This document shows, in pieces, positions 47,701-54,816 of a stretch of 64,000 nucleotides of DNA (position 1 is its first letter; each line of letters opens with the position of its first letter). The stretch is from Candidatus Kapaibacterium sp. GTDB lineage: Bacteria > Bacteroidota > Ignavibacteria > Kapaibacteriales > UBA4661. A program made the translations under genes and the position numbers. The stretch is from assembly GCA_025455065.1 (NCBI GenBank), contig JALONG010000021.1, positions 62,001-126,000 on the forward strand, read 5' to 3'. Below the pieces are notes generated by a model, which saw nothing but the letters and a program-made list of their open reading frames with translations, did no database searches and was not told the DNA's origin.

Positions 47701-48614
47701 TCACCATTTGGCATAATCTTACGAATTCGGTTATTACCTCGGTCTGCAACATAAACGGTACCACCAAAATCTACATCAAGCCCGGTAGGTAGTGAAAACC
47801 TTGCCGATGTTCCGTTACCATCCCGATTGCCATTAATACCCCCGGCATGTGTTGTTACCGACCCCGAAGGCGTGATTTTTCTTATACAATTGTTTTCATA
47901 ATCTGCAACGTAAATAAATCCACTTCCATCAATAGCAATACCAACCGGTCTATTAAACGATGCAGACACACTATGACCATTTGTAAAACCGGAAGCACCA
48001 CTCCCTGCCAATGTTGTAACTTCTCCTAAGGGCGTTATCTTTCTAATCCGATTATTGAAGTCATCGGCAACATAAACGTTGCCTAGTGCATCCACAGCAA
48101 CATCGCTTGGACGATTAAATCTGGCAGACGTTCCGATACCATCGGCAAATCCGGGTACACCGTACGTCCCAGCAAAAGTGGTTACATCACCCGCAGGGGT
48201 TATCTTTCTAATAAGTTGATTCATCCTGTCAGCAACATAGATGTTACCTGTTGTAGGATCAATAGCTAATCCATTTGGATATTGAAACCTAACATTTAAT
48301 CCATTCCCATCCTGATAACCCGGGAAACCCGAACCAGCTAGAGTTTGAACATTTGCCCCGCTTGCAACAGAGCGAATTCTACAATTCATCCAATCACCGA
48401 TATATAATACACCCGAATTGTTAGTGGTAATACCTGTTGGGAAATTAAATTGTGCCAGTGCACCTATCCCATCTACCGACCCTTGCACACCACCTGCTAT
48501 TGTTGTAACCTGATAACTTTGAGCATTACCTTGGACGAAATCCAAAGCTATCAACAGCATGATGACAAATAACCTAGCAATCCGCAATCGTACTAATTGC
48601 ATACTTATTGCCAT
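41796..48614 (-). CDS. Giant secreted NHL-repeat, ~115-aa-module and IPT/TIG protein with T9SS sorting tail
   Basis: The protein has 2272 residues. A signal peptide (ending FVQGNAQ) is followed by NHL repeats ~35-360 (units such as GNVYVADDFNNRIRKITPLG). Next come three ~115-residue modules (~360-727), a second NHL block (~727-1007) and four more modules (~1007-1487). Eight IPT/TIG domains (~1487-2170; for example PTITAFSPTTGGAGTTVTI) precede a type A T9SS sorting domain (~2190-2272; VYPNPAIEAATL ... LATGSYTAVLSDG). The ~115-residue module is shared with the protein at 1-3405. The ATG at 48614 is chosen over a TTG at 48620 because GAGGAG then lies about nine bases upstream. The regulator gene 48869-49609 and the Kelch kinase gene lie directly upstream on the same strand, which makes this protein a candidate target. 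Its ligand is unknown. Confidence 0.9.
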   Translation of the reverse strand: MAISMQLVRLRIARLFVIMLLIALDFVQGNAQSYQVTTIAGGVQGSVDGIGALAQFNFPTGITTNNSGVLYIGDWMNCRIRSVASGANVQTLAGSGFPGYQDGNGLNVRFQYPNGLAIDPTTGNIYVADRMNQLIRKITPAGDVTTFAGTYGVPGFADGIGTSARFNRPSDVAVDALGNVYVADDFNNRIRKITPLGEVTTLAGSGASGFTNGHSVSASFNRPVGIAIDGSGFIYVADYENNCIRKITPSGSVTTHAGGINGNRDGNGTSARFSLPTGLDVDFGGTVYVADRGNNRIRKIMPNGDVTTIAGSVLGYQDGTNALFNQPYSVAVDSQGNVYVVDTGNHRIRRISPIQVLIPSAAISGTGFNESAANNGGVLSTNIITLSDASWTSSVSNGATLTPGAHFLAANVPSGLTLVMTKLSDSQVQISFTGNALQHQASNNVANVQLTFTDAALNGTPAASVTGLNGTNLAITFLDNPRAIYSGTTFPEATANNGTITTKRTITLAFDTFVPTGAFVQGVHFTASGVPTGLTMTVTRASQTSAEIGFTGTAAAHESANDANVTLTFLNAALASGNAGAVLGLTPKSLAIDFDDTPIVGAAQYSDSVFTEAPINNGTISIKRTLTLTDVSFTNVGTFVQGTHFTAIGVPQGLTLVITRLTPTMAELSLTGVAQLHQNANDATLLLAFTAAALNGVNPASVQGLSPKNLHIDFRDIVCNEVTTFAGNGTSGLDDGIGTEASFGSPYSVTTDKQGNVYIGDEGRLRKITPGGVVTTIAGQNGGFGSINGVAIDFSGNLYTIELTEIKKVTPNGTVTNIPIPGVSMRSGSDIAVDAFGRIYFTDGENWIYKIMPDGGVSRVNNEPVVASGIAVDAVGNVYVGGYNRHRVYKVSTNGTLSVVAGTGIAGHNDGNAAQAQFNEPVGLTLDASGNIYVVDYVGGYIRKISTDGMVSTVAGSGSLGWVDGIANQASFNYPLHIALDTNGTMYVTDRLNYRIRSINVCGGGGSIAGAAEYNNTIFREAAANNGTIATSTHTITLGGTSWSQAVLSANVFRAGIDYTITNVPPGLSFNLVPISPTTAQMFFTGVATNHANINDAMLTLTFTNAAVSGGNVSAVLGLSPKVLTVDFNDPPQGAFALYSDTLFTETTANAGQITTTRTVTLTGASFVSGALTNGTHFTASNVPAGLTLTVTRLSATQVRLGFSGTASAHTAANSTDALLTFLPAAIQVGNVGIITNLSPRPLRVNFLDPYTATYSDTLFTEAIANDGTVPTTRTITLTGTTFTTTATTFVQGTHFNVSGVPAGLTLTVTKVSPTVARLAFTGTAAAHVNDALNINLSFLNAALSVGSAANVVGLTPRRLAIDFLPPYSAVYSGTTFVEAPANDGTVPTIRTLTIVGGDTLMGSGILTSGVHFQATGVPAGLTFVLQKTSATTAQMYFTGTAVSHTNADDVSFTLNILPAALASGNPSAVLDLTPRVMMLDFMSPNTPPPSSPNILGFTPQVGTTGTVVTVSGFGFTGAQNVLFGGTPASSFTVVSDSVVTAVVENGSTGDVTLVTANGLGILPGFTYVPRPTISSFTPTSGNAGQVVTINGANFKGTALNGTNWTTTSVYFGGTPATSFTVISATQIQATVGAGATGAVRVETLPGNVGVRNGFCYMAPIITAFAPTSASTGTQVVITGSNFTGATAVRFNGRAAASFTVISDTEIRAFAAANTPETGNISVTTPQCTDDLGTFTFIPAPVIYGFWLSGGTNGDVITIDGINFTGATGVKFGDTVAASYTVVSPTRITAVVGNGKTGAVSVIGPGGVGSRSKFIYYAPGAGRPNPPIITSFSPTEGPDGTVVTINGFNFQGADWFTTAVRIGDAPDGPRTAIIQSMTSTRLVVRVNGGATGLIRVYTPAGVTTSTQTFTYFPPPTITAFSPTTGGAGTTVTILGTSFNGVTAVRIGGVAVASYTVDSPTQISAVVGSGATGRVTVVANGGTATSASNFTFPTPPPAPVITSFTPAIATSGTVITINGSNFTAATQVSFGGTAAQSFTVVNASRITAVVGAGASGNVSVTTPSGTATKAGFTYLLRPLPTITSFSPASASVGQTVTIFGTYFTGATAVFMGSASVPFTVHHSGRITVEVPSNAASGVIRVVTPNGVAMRPGFTLITTLIAFERGSANLTSFQSAVPSAFVAESAELQESLSLGVYPNPAIEAATLRATGFGESREVNITVLNALGQVVMRLSQPALHGTVQARLDVRTLATGSYTAVLSDGTVRQTVRLMKQ

Positions 48615-48720
48615 AATCAATAACTCCTCTAAACATTTTGGAAAGTAACGTATTTGAAATTAAAAATTTCACTTCAAAACTATTTCTAATTATCCAAACA
48701 AAAAACACTCTGCCCCCCAA

Positions 48721-48760
48721 AAAGCGCTGAACGGGACATATAAAGCGCTGAGCGGGACAT
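48721..48760. promoter_or_regulatory. 19-bp direct repeat with 21-bp period upstream of the NHL/IPT gene
   Basis: aaagcgctgaacgggacat (48721-48739) and aaagcgctgagcgggacat (48742-48760) differ by one base and start 21 bases apart, two helical turns. LytTR regulators are known to bind paired direct repeats with about this spacing. The site lies ~110-150 bases upstream of the giant gene's start and next to a LytTR regulator gene, so it may be its operator. This is inference from position and geometry, as the repeat does not obviously match a published LytTR consensus. Confidence 0.45.
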
Positions 48761-48791
48761 TTCTCTCAAAAATGAGAGAGAAATGCCCCGC
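48752..48791. other. Long hairpin overlapping the direct repeat
   Basis: Arms gcgggacatttctctc (48752-48767) and gagagaaatgccccgc (48776-48791) pair with one mismatch around an eight-base loop. The left arm overlaps the second direct repeat. On the minus strand there is no T run, so it is not a typical terminator of the regulator gene. It could be a 3' stabilising structure or attenuator. Confidence 0.5.
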
Positions 48792-48868
48792 TTTTGAAGG
48801 TGTAAATGAAAAGAATTTGCTTGAAGGAGGTCGCTGTTTTTTGCAATAATCGTTTGTTACATCAAGAC

Positions 48869-49609
48869 TTACGCACCTAAAATGCCTAATTTTCTACTCA
48901 TAATTGCAACAAACGTAGGTTTCATGCGCTTTGACACGGAGAAACGCTCCCCATTTTTCATAATCGCAACTGCTCCTCGACCATTTGGTTCCCAACCTAT
49001 ACAGTAGGCACAATTGATAACCGTTCCGCGTTCAATCTCTATTCCGCCAACTTTTTGGAGGGATTCCGCACATTCTGACAGAGTGTTTTGTATGAGATAG
49101 GAAGTGTTATCTTCCAATGCTACTTTCACATAGCCGTTAAAGGCTTCGCAATACACAATACTCTGCGTTTCAATAGCAACTACGCCCCCTTCTCGCATTC
49201 GTGCAGAAAGATAATTCGATGTTATTTGCCCATTACTACCAGCATATCTTGCTTTGAACACCCTTTCGACGGCATCTTTCAAATCTTGCGGCTCCACCGG
49301 CTTCAAAATATAATCAATAGCTTCATACCGAAATGCTTTTGCGCCAAATTCCGGATAGCTGGTAACAAAAATCACCTCAAAATCAATCTCCTCGAAAGCA
49401 TCCAAAACATCAAATCCCGTCCCGCCAATCAATTCAATGTCCAGAAAGACAATATCGGGATTCTGCTCGTTAATAACAGCAATGGCTGTATCTACAGAAA
49501 ACGCCTCGCCGACAATAGCAATGCGCTCAGGGAAACTTTCCCCAATTTTCCGCTTGAGAATTGAACGTTGCGCGGTTTCATCATCAACCACAACTGCTCG
49601 TAAGACCAT
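48869..49609 (-). CDS. LytTR-family response regulator of the Kelch kinase system
   Basis: This 246-residue protein has a receiver domain (~1-120) with D9/D10 (VVDDE), phospho-acceptor D57 (VFLDIEL) and the lysine in YILKPVEP. A LytTR DNA-binding domain follows (~140-246; IVYCEAFNGYVKVALED, IERGTVINCAYC). The domain is somewhat divergent: the usual FxRxHRSxxVN motif reads IEIERGTVINCAYCIG. The start at 49609 has GAGGT upstream. The Kelch kinase gene ends 17 bases upstream on the same strand, so they are one operon and a two-component pair. Downstream lie a direct repeat and the NHL/IPT surface-protein gene. Confidence 0.92.
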   Translation of the reverse strand: MVLRAVVVDDETAQRSILKRKIGESFPERIAIVGEAFSVDTAIAVINEQNPDIVFLDIELIGGTGFDVLDAFEEIDFEVIFVTSYPEFGAKAFRYEAIDYILKPVEPQDLKDAVERVFKARYAGSNGQITSNYLSARMREGGVVAIETQSIVYCEAFNGYVKVALEDNTSYLIQNTLSECAESLQKVGGIEIERGTVINCAYCIGWEPNGRGAVAIMKNGERFSVSKRMKPTFVAIMSRKLGILGA

Positions 49610-49626
49610 TTCAGTACCTCCCTAGA

Positions 49627-51729
49627 TTATTCGTGATGTTGCTGTACAAAAAGGGGAATGTGGAGAATAACTCTTGTCCCAACGGGAACACCATTATCAT
49701 CGTGCAAATCAACATACTGAACATTCTGTATTTGCAAATGGAGCTTTGAAAGAAGCGACAAACGCTCCTCATTAACGCGGGTAGAACGTGATAAACCTTG
49801 GTAGAAAGTGCTTTTTGAATACACCGCTTTTGCTTTGACACGCCCGACACCGTTATCTTCGACCACACACAAAAGAAATTCCTTCCCTTCAATCTGCGTG
49901 ATGGAAAAATCAACCAGCAACCTTCCCTGCCTTCTTCTGTCAGGATTCATTGCATTAAAATCCTGCAAAAGCCCCAGACCGTATTTGACCGAGTTCTCAA
50001 TGTAAGGCTGAATCAGCATAGAAGGGATGTACAACTGAATTTGGCTTGTCGAAAGGCTATGCGTGATGTCGTAATCAAACGTGTAATCCATTCTCAGTTG
50101 TTCAAGCGCAATATACACTTTGAGAAATTCAATTGCATCAAGAATTTTTACCGTACTGTGGTCGCTATGCTCCAAGACGATTCTGAACAGTTTCGCCAGA
50201 ATGCGGATGTAGTAAGAAGCCTGTTCCACTTTATTGTCCATCACTAAGGATTCCACCGCCGCAAGGGAATTATAGACAAAGTGCGGCTTCATTTGTAATT
50301 GCAAGGTTTGTAAGCGCAAGGTTGCAATTTGTGCATCCAGCGATTTTTTTTCCTGCTCCGTGCGCACATACTCTTGCTCACGCTGAAGTTGTACGCGCAG
50401 TGTCCGTACCAGATACAGCAATGCTAAAACGAAGCAGCCCACAGTACCGGCGGTGATGGAGAGGACAATCGGAAACGTTACCAGAGGCGAATAGCGGCTA
50501 AAAAAAAGTATTTCGTTGGCATCAACGTTGGAAGCAACGGGAATAATTTCCCGTAATATTTCTACGGTCGTATTTGGCGAATTATCACCGTTTTTACCAC
50601 CCAAAATCACCAAACATTTCTCCGCCAACGTACCGGATTCCGAAAAAACAGGCAACGCCAGCACGAGCGGCTCTTTGCGCGGGGAAGCAAGCACGGGACC
50701 TTGTGTATGCTTTTGTGACAGCATATCTATCCATACCGTTGCCGAATCGCACTGCCCGTGGTTATTAACACCGCCAACAACAAGCAGTGTATCATTATTC
50801 CATTGTCCGACACCAAAAGCTGTTCGCTCAAGAGCAATGCCGGAAACAGGGCGATATCCGGTAAAATTCTCAATAAACACATTCGGCGCTGAACTCAGCG
50901 AATCAGTAGGCTTATGGTTGCCCCAAACGACGGTGCGCTGGTCATAAAGACGTAAGTACCGAAGCGCGTCTAAGCGTGGAAGAACAGCATCAGGGCTTTC
51001 CCAAGACTTTTTTTTCTCATTGTACGCATAGATAAGGCATTTTCCATTGGGATTCCCGCACTCCGAAGCGATAATCACGGGTTTAGGAAATTGAAAAACC
51101 GTCGAGACAAAACAAATTGCATTCAAAACAGGCGAAGGTAATGGAGCAACCATCGTACTCTGACCTGTCTTGATATTCAGGACTTCACAGGAAGCAATAG
51201 CCGCACCGTCGGGATTGTTGCCTCCGCAAATAAGTATTTCTTCATTGCTGATAAATGTAGCAAGCGGCTTAATGCGGGGAACACGTATTTTCCCGATTTG
51301 CCGCCACGAGCGGTAAAATCGGTCATAATACTCACAAATGTCCGTTGGTTTATTGCCACTGCTGACACCGCCAATAACAACGAGGTTTGAATCACCGTTT
51401 TGCACCAGTGCCGCCTCTGCATGAGGAACGTTCAGTGGCAATGCACTCTGAACCGTATGCTGCTTGACATCAATAACTTCGCAGTGTTGTATCGGCACGG
51501 CGCGACCGAGCGAATCGTGATGATAACCGCCAATAACAAGCACTTGATGAGCATTGATAATTGCTACATTTCCGCGAAGATGATGAAATTTCATTTGCCC
51601 GACAGCCTCCCATCGGCGCTGTTGCTGGAGTAAGTCTTGCTGTGCATTACCACAGAGATAAGCACTGTGTAGAACCATTGTAGCGACAATGAACACAATG
51701 CTTCTGGAGAATAAGGTGTTGTTGGGCAT
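49627..51729 (-). CDS. Kelch-propeller LytS-type sensor histidine kinase
   Basis: The protein has 700 residues. A signal peptide (~1-29) is followed by a periplasmic Kelch beta-propeller (~40-395) with repeats such as VLVIGGYHHDSLGR, LVVIGGVSSGN and ILICGGNNPDG. A membrane helix (~415-440, LSITAGTVGCFVLALLYLV) and a coiled linker rich in Glu/Gln lead to a His_kinase domain. Its phospho-acceptor His is at ~482 (MKPHFVYNSLAAVE), the N-box is IENSVKYGL (~575) and the G-box is VEDNGVGR (~620). The propeller should sense an extracytoplasmic ligand and signal to the LytTR regulator 17 bases downstream. The usual input domain of this kinase class in Bacteroidota is a Reg_prop propeller, and the Kelch version is less common. 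Two adjacent genes encode similar Kelch sensors without the kinase. Confidence 0.9.
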   Translation of the reverse strand: MPNNTLFSRSIVFIVATMVLHSAYLCGNAQQDLLQQQRRWEAVGQMKFHHLRGNVAIINAHQVLVIGGYHHDSLGRAVPIQHCEVIDVKQHTVQSALPLNVPHAEAALVQNGDSNLVVIGGVSSGNKPTDICEYYDRFYRSWRQIGKIRVPRIKPLATFISNEEILICGGNNPDGAAIASCEVLNIKTGQSTMVAPLPSPVLNAICFVSTVFQFPKPVIIASECGNPNGKCLIYAYNEKKKSWESPDAVLPRLDALRYLRLYDQRTVVWGNHKPTDSLSSAPNVFIENFTGYRPVSGIALERTAFGVGQWNNDTLLVVGGVNNHGQCDSATVWIDMLSQKHTQGPVLASPRKEPLVLALPVFSESGTLAEKCLVILGGKNGDNSPNTTVEILREIIPVASNVDANEILFFSRYSPLVTFPIVLSITAGTVGCFVLALLYLVRTLRVQLQREQEYVRTEQEKKSLDAQIATLRLQTLQLQMKPHFVYNSLAAVESLVMDNKVEQASYYIRILAKLFRIVLEHSDHSTVKILDAIEFLKVYIALEQLRMDYTFDYDITHSLSTSQIQLYIPSMLIQPYIENSVKYGLGLLQDFNAMNPDRRRQGRLLVDFSITQIEGKEFLLCVVEDNGVGRVKAKAVYSKSTFYQGLSRSTRVNEERLSLLSKLHLQIQNVQYVDLHDDNGVPVGTRVILHIPLFVQQHHE

Positions 51730-51766
51730 TGCAATAATCCGATTGGGAAAGAAAAGCGCTTGAAAC

Positions 51767-53158
51767 TTAGTTTCGGAGTATGTTTCGTGATTTTCTTCGT
51801 ATCTGTACGACTTGGTACAAGAGATATATCAACGAAAGTATCAGCGCAATAATAAATGCTGAAAGGATACCGATAAACTGCGCCGACGAAAAAATCTTTT
51901 TCCAGCGCAACACGGAAATTTCTTCGCTTGGAGTTTGGACAAACGTTGGGTTATTTGCCTCTAATATCTCAATGCTTCCGAGAGTTACGTCATTAGCGCC
52001 AAGTCCACCCAACACCACAGCACAGGCGCTCACCTGTTTGCCATGTTTGTCATAACGGGGAAATGAATGGAGAGCCATAGTACGCCGCGCCTCTCGCAAA
52101 GGCGGACCATATGAACACATACCCGTTCTTCTGTCGAACCATTCGGTTTGGTTATATACTTCATAATTATCAGTACCGCCGACAATCAACGATATTTCAC
52201 TATTCCACGACTGTACACCGCAATTCGTACGCGCAATCAATGAATTCCCCGCGACAACCATCCCTTGCTCTGTTTCAAGGCAAATTGCTTTTAAGGTATT
52301 ATTTCTTGGGTAATTGTTTGTTTGAAAATAATACGATCTGCCACCGCCAACAGAAAGCGTAGCTTGATTGTCCAATAACGTGCATACACCAAATCCATGC
52401 GACGCTATCGGCATTTCACCTTCATATTTCCATTGATTTGACAAGTTGTCAAACGAGTACACTCCTGAAAGCCTGTATGCACCGCCGCCGCCGGTACGCC
52501 CACCGAGAAACAAGTGTTTGCCTTTTTTCCAAACCTTACTTTCTACGGTAATCCCGCCAGAAATCTTTACGGGAAAATCTTGTACAACTTTACTTTTACC
52601 TGTACGGATATTAAAAATTTCTGCCTCAGCAGTTATCGCACCATAGTTTACCTCAGCATATCCACCAACAACAAGGATTTTGTCAGAATCGAGAAGTGCA
52701 ACACTATGATCATGGCGACCTATTTGTAACGAGCCAATTTCTTTCCATGTACGAGATTTTCTATCATACATTTCACACACTCGAGTTGTGGTGCTGTCAG
52801 TATTTAAGCCGCTTACAACAATAATATTTGAATCCGCAGTTTGTATATAAGCAGTCTTGGCACACGGCACATTCAAACTTCCGGTTTTATATACTTGGCG
52901 TTTTTTCACATCAATGATTTCACAAGTTTGAAGAACGCTGCCCCTGCGACGACTGGACTGCTCCCCTAATTGCTCTCCAAACCCACCAAACACCAATACC
53001 TTTTCATCTCCAATAACCGCCGACCGAAAAAGAAAACGCTTTTCCAGTAAATGCCCCATAATCTTCCATTGCAATTCTTCAGAACGAAGCGGCAATGAAC
53101 ACAGCAGCAGCATAGATATTACTGCTATCGGCAGCCATTTAGATGTGCAGTGCGACAT
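51767..53158 (-). CDS. Kinase-less Kelch membrane receptor (paralogue 1)
   Basis: This 463-residue protein has a signal peptide (~1-25, ending LPLRS) and a Kelch propeller (~30-405; VLVFGGFGEQ, IIVVSGLNTDS, ILVVGGYAEVN). A membrane helix (~428-452, FIGILSAFIIALILSLIYLLY) is followed by only ~10 basic residues. The propeller resembles the sensor part of the kinase at 49627-51729 (shared CEVIDVK/CEIIDVK, LNVPxA, YDRxxRSW/YDRKSRTW motifs), but the kinase part is absent. The gene is intact and ends in an in-frame stop, so it is not a simple frameshift remnant. It is the first of two tandem copies (unit 1520 bases). It lies 37 bases upstream of the Kelch kinase gene, so it is probably in the same operon. 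The function may be ligand capture or modulation of the kinase, by inference. Confidence 0.8.
   Translation of the reverse strand: MSHCTSKWLPIAVISMLLLCSLPLRSEELQWKIMGHLLEKRFLFRSAVIGDEKVLVFGGFGEQLGEQSSRRRGSVLQTCEIIDVKKRQVYKTGSLNVPCAKTAYIQTADSNIIVVSGLNTDSTTTRVCEMYDRKSRTWKEIGSLQIGRHDHSVALLDSDKILVVGGYAEVNYGAITAEAEIFNIRTGKSKVVQDFPVKISGGITVESKVWKKGKHLFLGGRTGGGGAYRLSGVYSFDNLSNQWKYEGEMPIASHGFGVCTLLDNQATLSVGGGRSYYFQTNNYPRNNTLKAICLETEQGMVVAGNSLIARTNCGVQSWNSEISLIVGGTDNYEVYNQTEWFDRRTGMCSYGPPLREARRTMALHSFPRYDKHGKQVSACAVVLGGLGANDVTLGSIEILEANNPTFVQTPSEEISVLRWKKIFSSAQFIGILSAFIIALILSLIYLLYQVVQIRRKSRNILRN
51784..51937 (-). repeat. 154-bp near-identical 3' segment of the tandem Kelch genes (copy 1)
   Basis: It matches 53304-53457 with two differences in 154 bases. 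It encodes the transmembrane anchor and the segment before it. The copies lie exactly 1520 bases apart. Confidence 0.95.
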
Positions 53159-53271
53159 AGCATTTACTTGTAAGAGGATACGTTAATAATTGACAAAACC
53201 GTACCACAAAGCCTCTGTAACAAGGCATAAAATCTTGTTTTTTCGGTGCTTTGACTTCAGCTCCGCTTCGG

Positions 53272-54678
53272 TCAAATACCGTTACTCAAAGGCAATGATG
53301 TTTTTCGTGATTTTCTTCGTATCTGTATGACTTGGTACAAGAGATATATCAACGAAAGTATCAGCGCAATAATAAATGCTGAAAGGATACCGATAAACTG
53401 CGCTGACGAAAAAATCTTTTTCCAGCGCAACACGGAAATTTCTTCGCTTGGAGTTTGAATAAACGTCGGATTACTTGCTTCCAATATCTCAATGCTTCCG
53501 AGATCTATGTCATTAGCTCCAATCCCGCCTATAACCACAATGCGGACACCCGATTGCTTGCCAAATTTATCATAATTGTAGAATGAGTACGCCTCCATTT
53601 TTCTACGTGCTTCATTCAAAGCGGGTCCGACGCAACCCAGTCCCGCTCTTGTGTCAAACCACTCCGTTTGATAAAAAGTATCATAGCCGTTCCCACCTCC
53701 TATAATCAAACATACCTCTTCATTCCAAGGTTGCACTTTTGCTTGATAACGCCCTATGAGCATTTTCCCAATGCTCAAAAATCCATCTTCTGTTTCAATA
53801 CTTATATCTCTTGAAATAAAATGTTCTCTAGAATTCGTAATCGCATAATTCAATTTTCCTCTACCGCCAACACATACCATTGCATTGCTCCTTGGAAACA
53901 AACCAATGCCCATAGCATGAACAGCAGTTGGCATTTCTCCTTCATATTTCCATTGGTAGGAGATAATATCAAAAGAATAAATACGGGAAAGCATATGAGT
54001 TCCCTGACCATCTGTACGCCCACTCATGAGGAGTTGCTGCTTAGGCTTCCAAATATTGCTTTGAAATGCGATTCCATCTACTATTGTACATGGAAAATTA
54101 TTAACAAATGTACTTTGTCCGGTACGAATATCAAAAATTTCCGCCTCTGCTGTTATCGCACCATAGTTTGCCTCAGCATATCCGCCAACAACGAGAATTT
54201 TATCCGAACCAAGTAGCAAAACAATATGATCATGGCGGCCTATTTGCAGTGAACCAATTTTTTTCCATGTATGAGATTTTCTGTCATACAGTTCACACAA
54301 TCGAGTCGTGGTACTGTCAGTATTTAATCCACTTACAACAATAATATTGGAGTCTGGAGTTTGTACAAAAGCGGTCATAGCACGTGGTACATTCAAACTT
54401 CCGGTTTTATACACTTGGCGTTTTTTTACATCAACGATTTCGCAAGTAGAAAGAACACTACCTCTACGGCGGTGCAACTGCTCCCCTAATTGACCAGAAA
54501 AACCACCAAAAACCAATATCTTCTCATCTCCAATCACTGCTGACTGAAAAAGAAAGCGCTTTTCCAACAAATGCCCCATAATCTTCCATTGCAATTCTTC
54601 AGAACGAAGCGGCAATGAACTCAACAAAAAAATATTTATTGCCGCTATCAGCAGCCATTCAAGTATGTGGCGCAGCAT
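53272..54678 (-). CDS. Kinase-less Kelch membrane receptor (paralogue 2)
   Basis: This 468-residue tandem paralogue of 51767-53158 has the same layout: signal peptide (ending LPLRS), Kelch propeller (~30-400; ILVFGGFSGQ, IIVVSGLNTDS, VCLIIGGGNGY) and one C-terminal membrane helix (FIGILSAFIIALILSLIYLLY). A basic cytoplasmic tail of ~15 residues follows. The ATG at 54678 places the signal peptide directly at the start; the open frame upstream to 54816 has no such feature. The middle of the propeller has diverged much more than the two ends. It probably arose by tandem duplication. No kinase domain and no partner domain is visible. Confidence 0.8.
   Translation of the reverse strand: MLRHILEWLLIAAINIFLLSSLPLRSEELQWKIMGHLLEKRFLFQSAVIGDEKILVFGGFSGQLGEQLHRRRGSVLSTCEIVDVKKRQVYKTGSLNVPRAMTAFVQTPDSNIIVVSGLNTDSTTTRLCELYDRKSHTWKKIGSLQIGRHDHIVLLLGSDKILVVGGYAEANYGAITAEAEIFDIRTGQSTFVNNFPCTIVDGIAFQSNIWKPKQQLLMSGRTDGQGTHMLSRIYSFDIISYQWKYEGEMPTAVHAMGIGLFPRSNAMVCVGGRGKLNYAITNSREHFISRDISIETEDGFLSIGKMLIGRYQAKVQPWNEEVCLIIGGGNGYDTFYQTEWFDTRAGLGCVGPALNEARRKMEAYSFYNYDKFGKQSGVRIVVIGGIGANDIDLGSIEILEASNPTFIQTPSEEISVLRWKKIFSSAQFIGILSAFIIALILSLIYLLYQVIQIRRKSRKTSLPLSNGI
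53304..53457 (-). repeat. 154-bp near-identical 3' segment of the tandem Kelch genes (copy 2)
   Basis: Partner of 51784-51937. The 5' ends of the genes also share an identical 51-base stretch (53050-53100 and 54570-54620), again 1520 bases apart. Confidence 0.95.
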
Positions 54679-54816
54679 AATGTTTGCCCATAAAAAGAAA
54701 AAGACTTCAATAATTGACAAAACCGTACCACAAAGCCCCTGCAACAAGGTACAAAACCTTGCTTTTTGGAATCTTGTGATACGGTCTGTTTCATTTCTTC
54801 TATTTGGCGCAATCAA

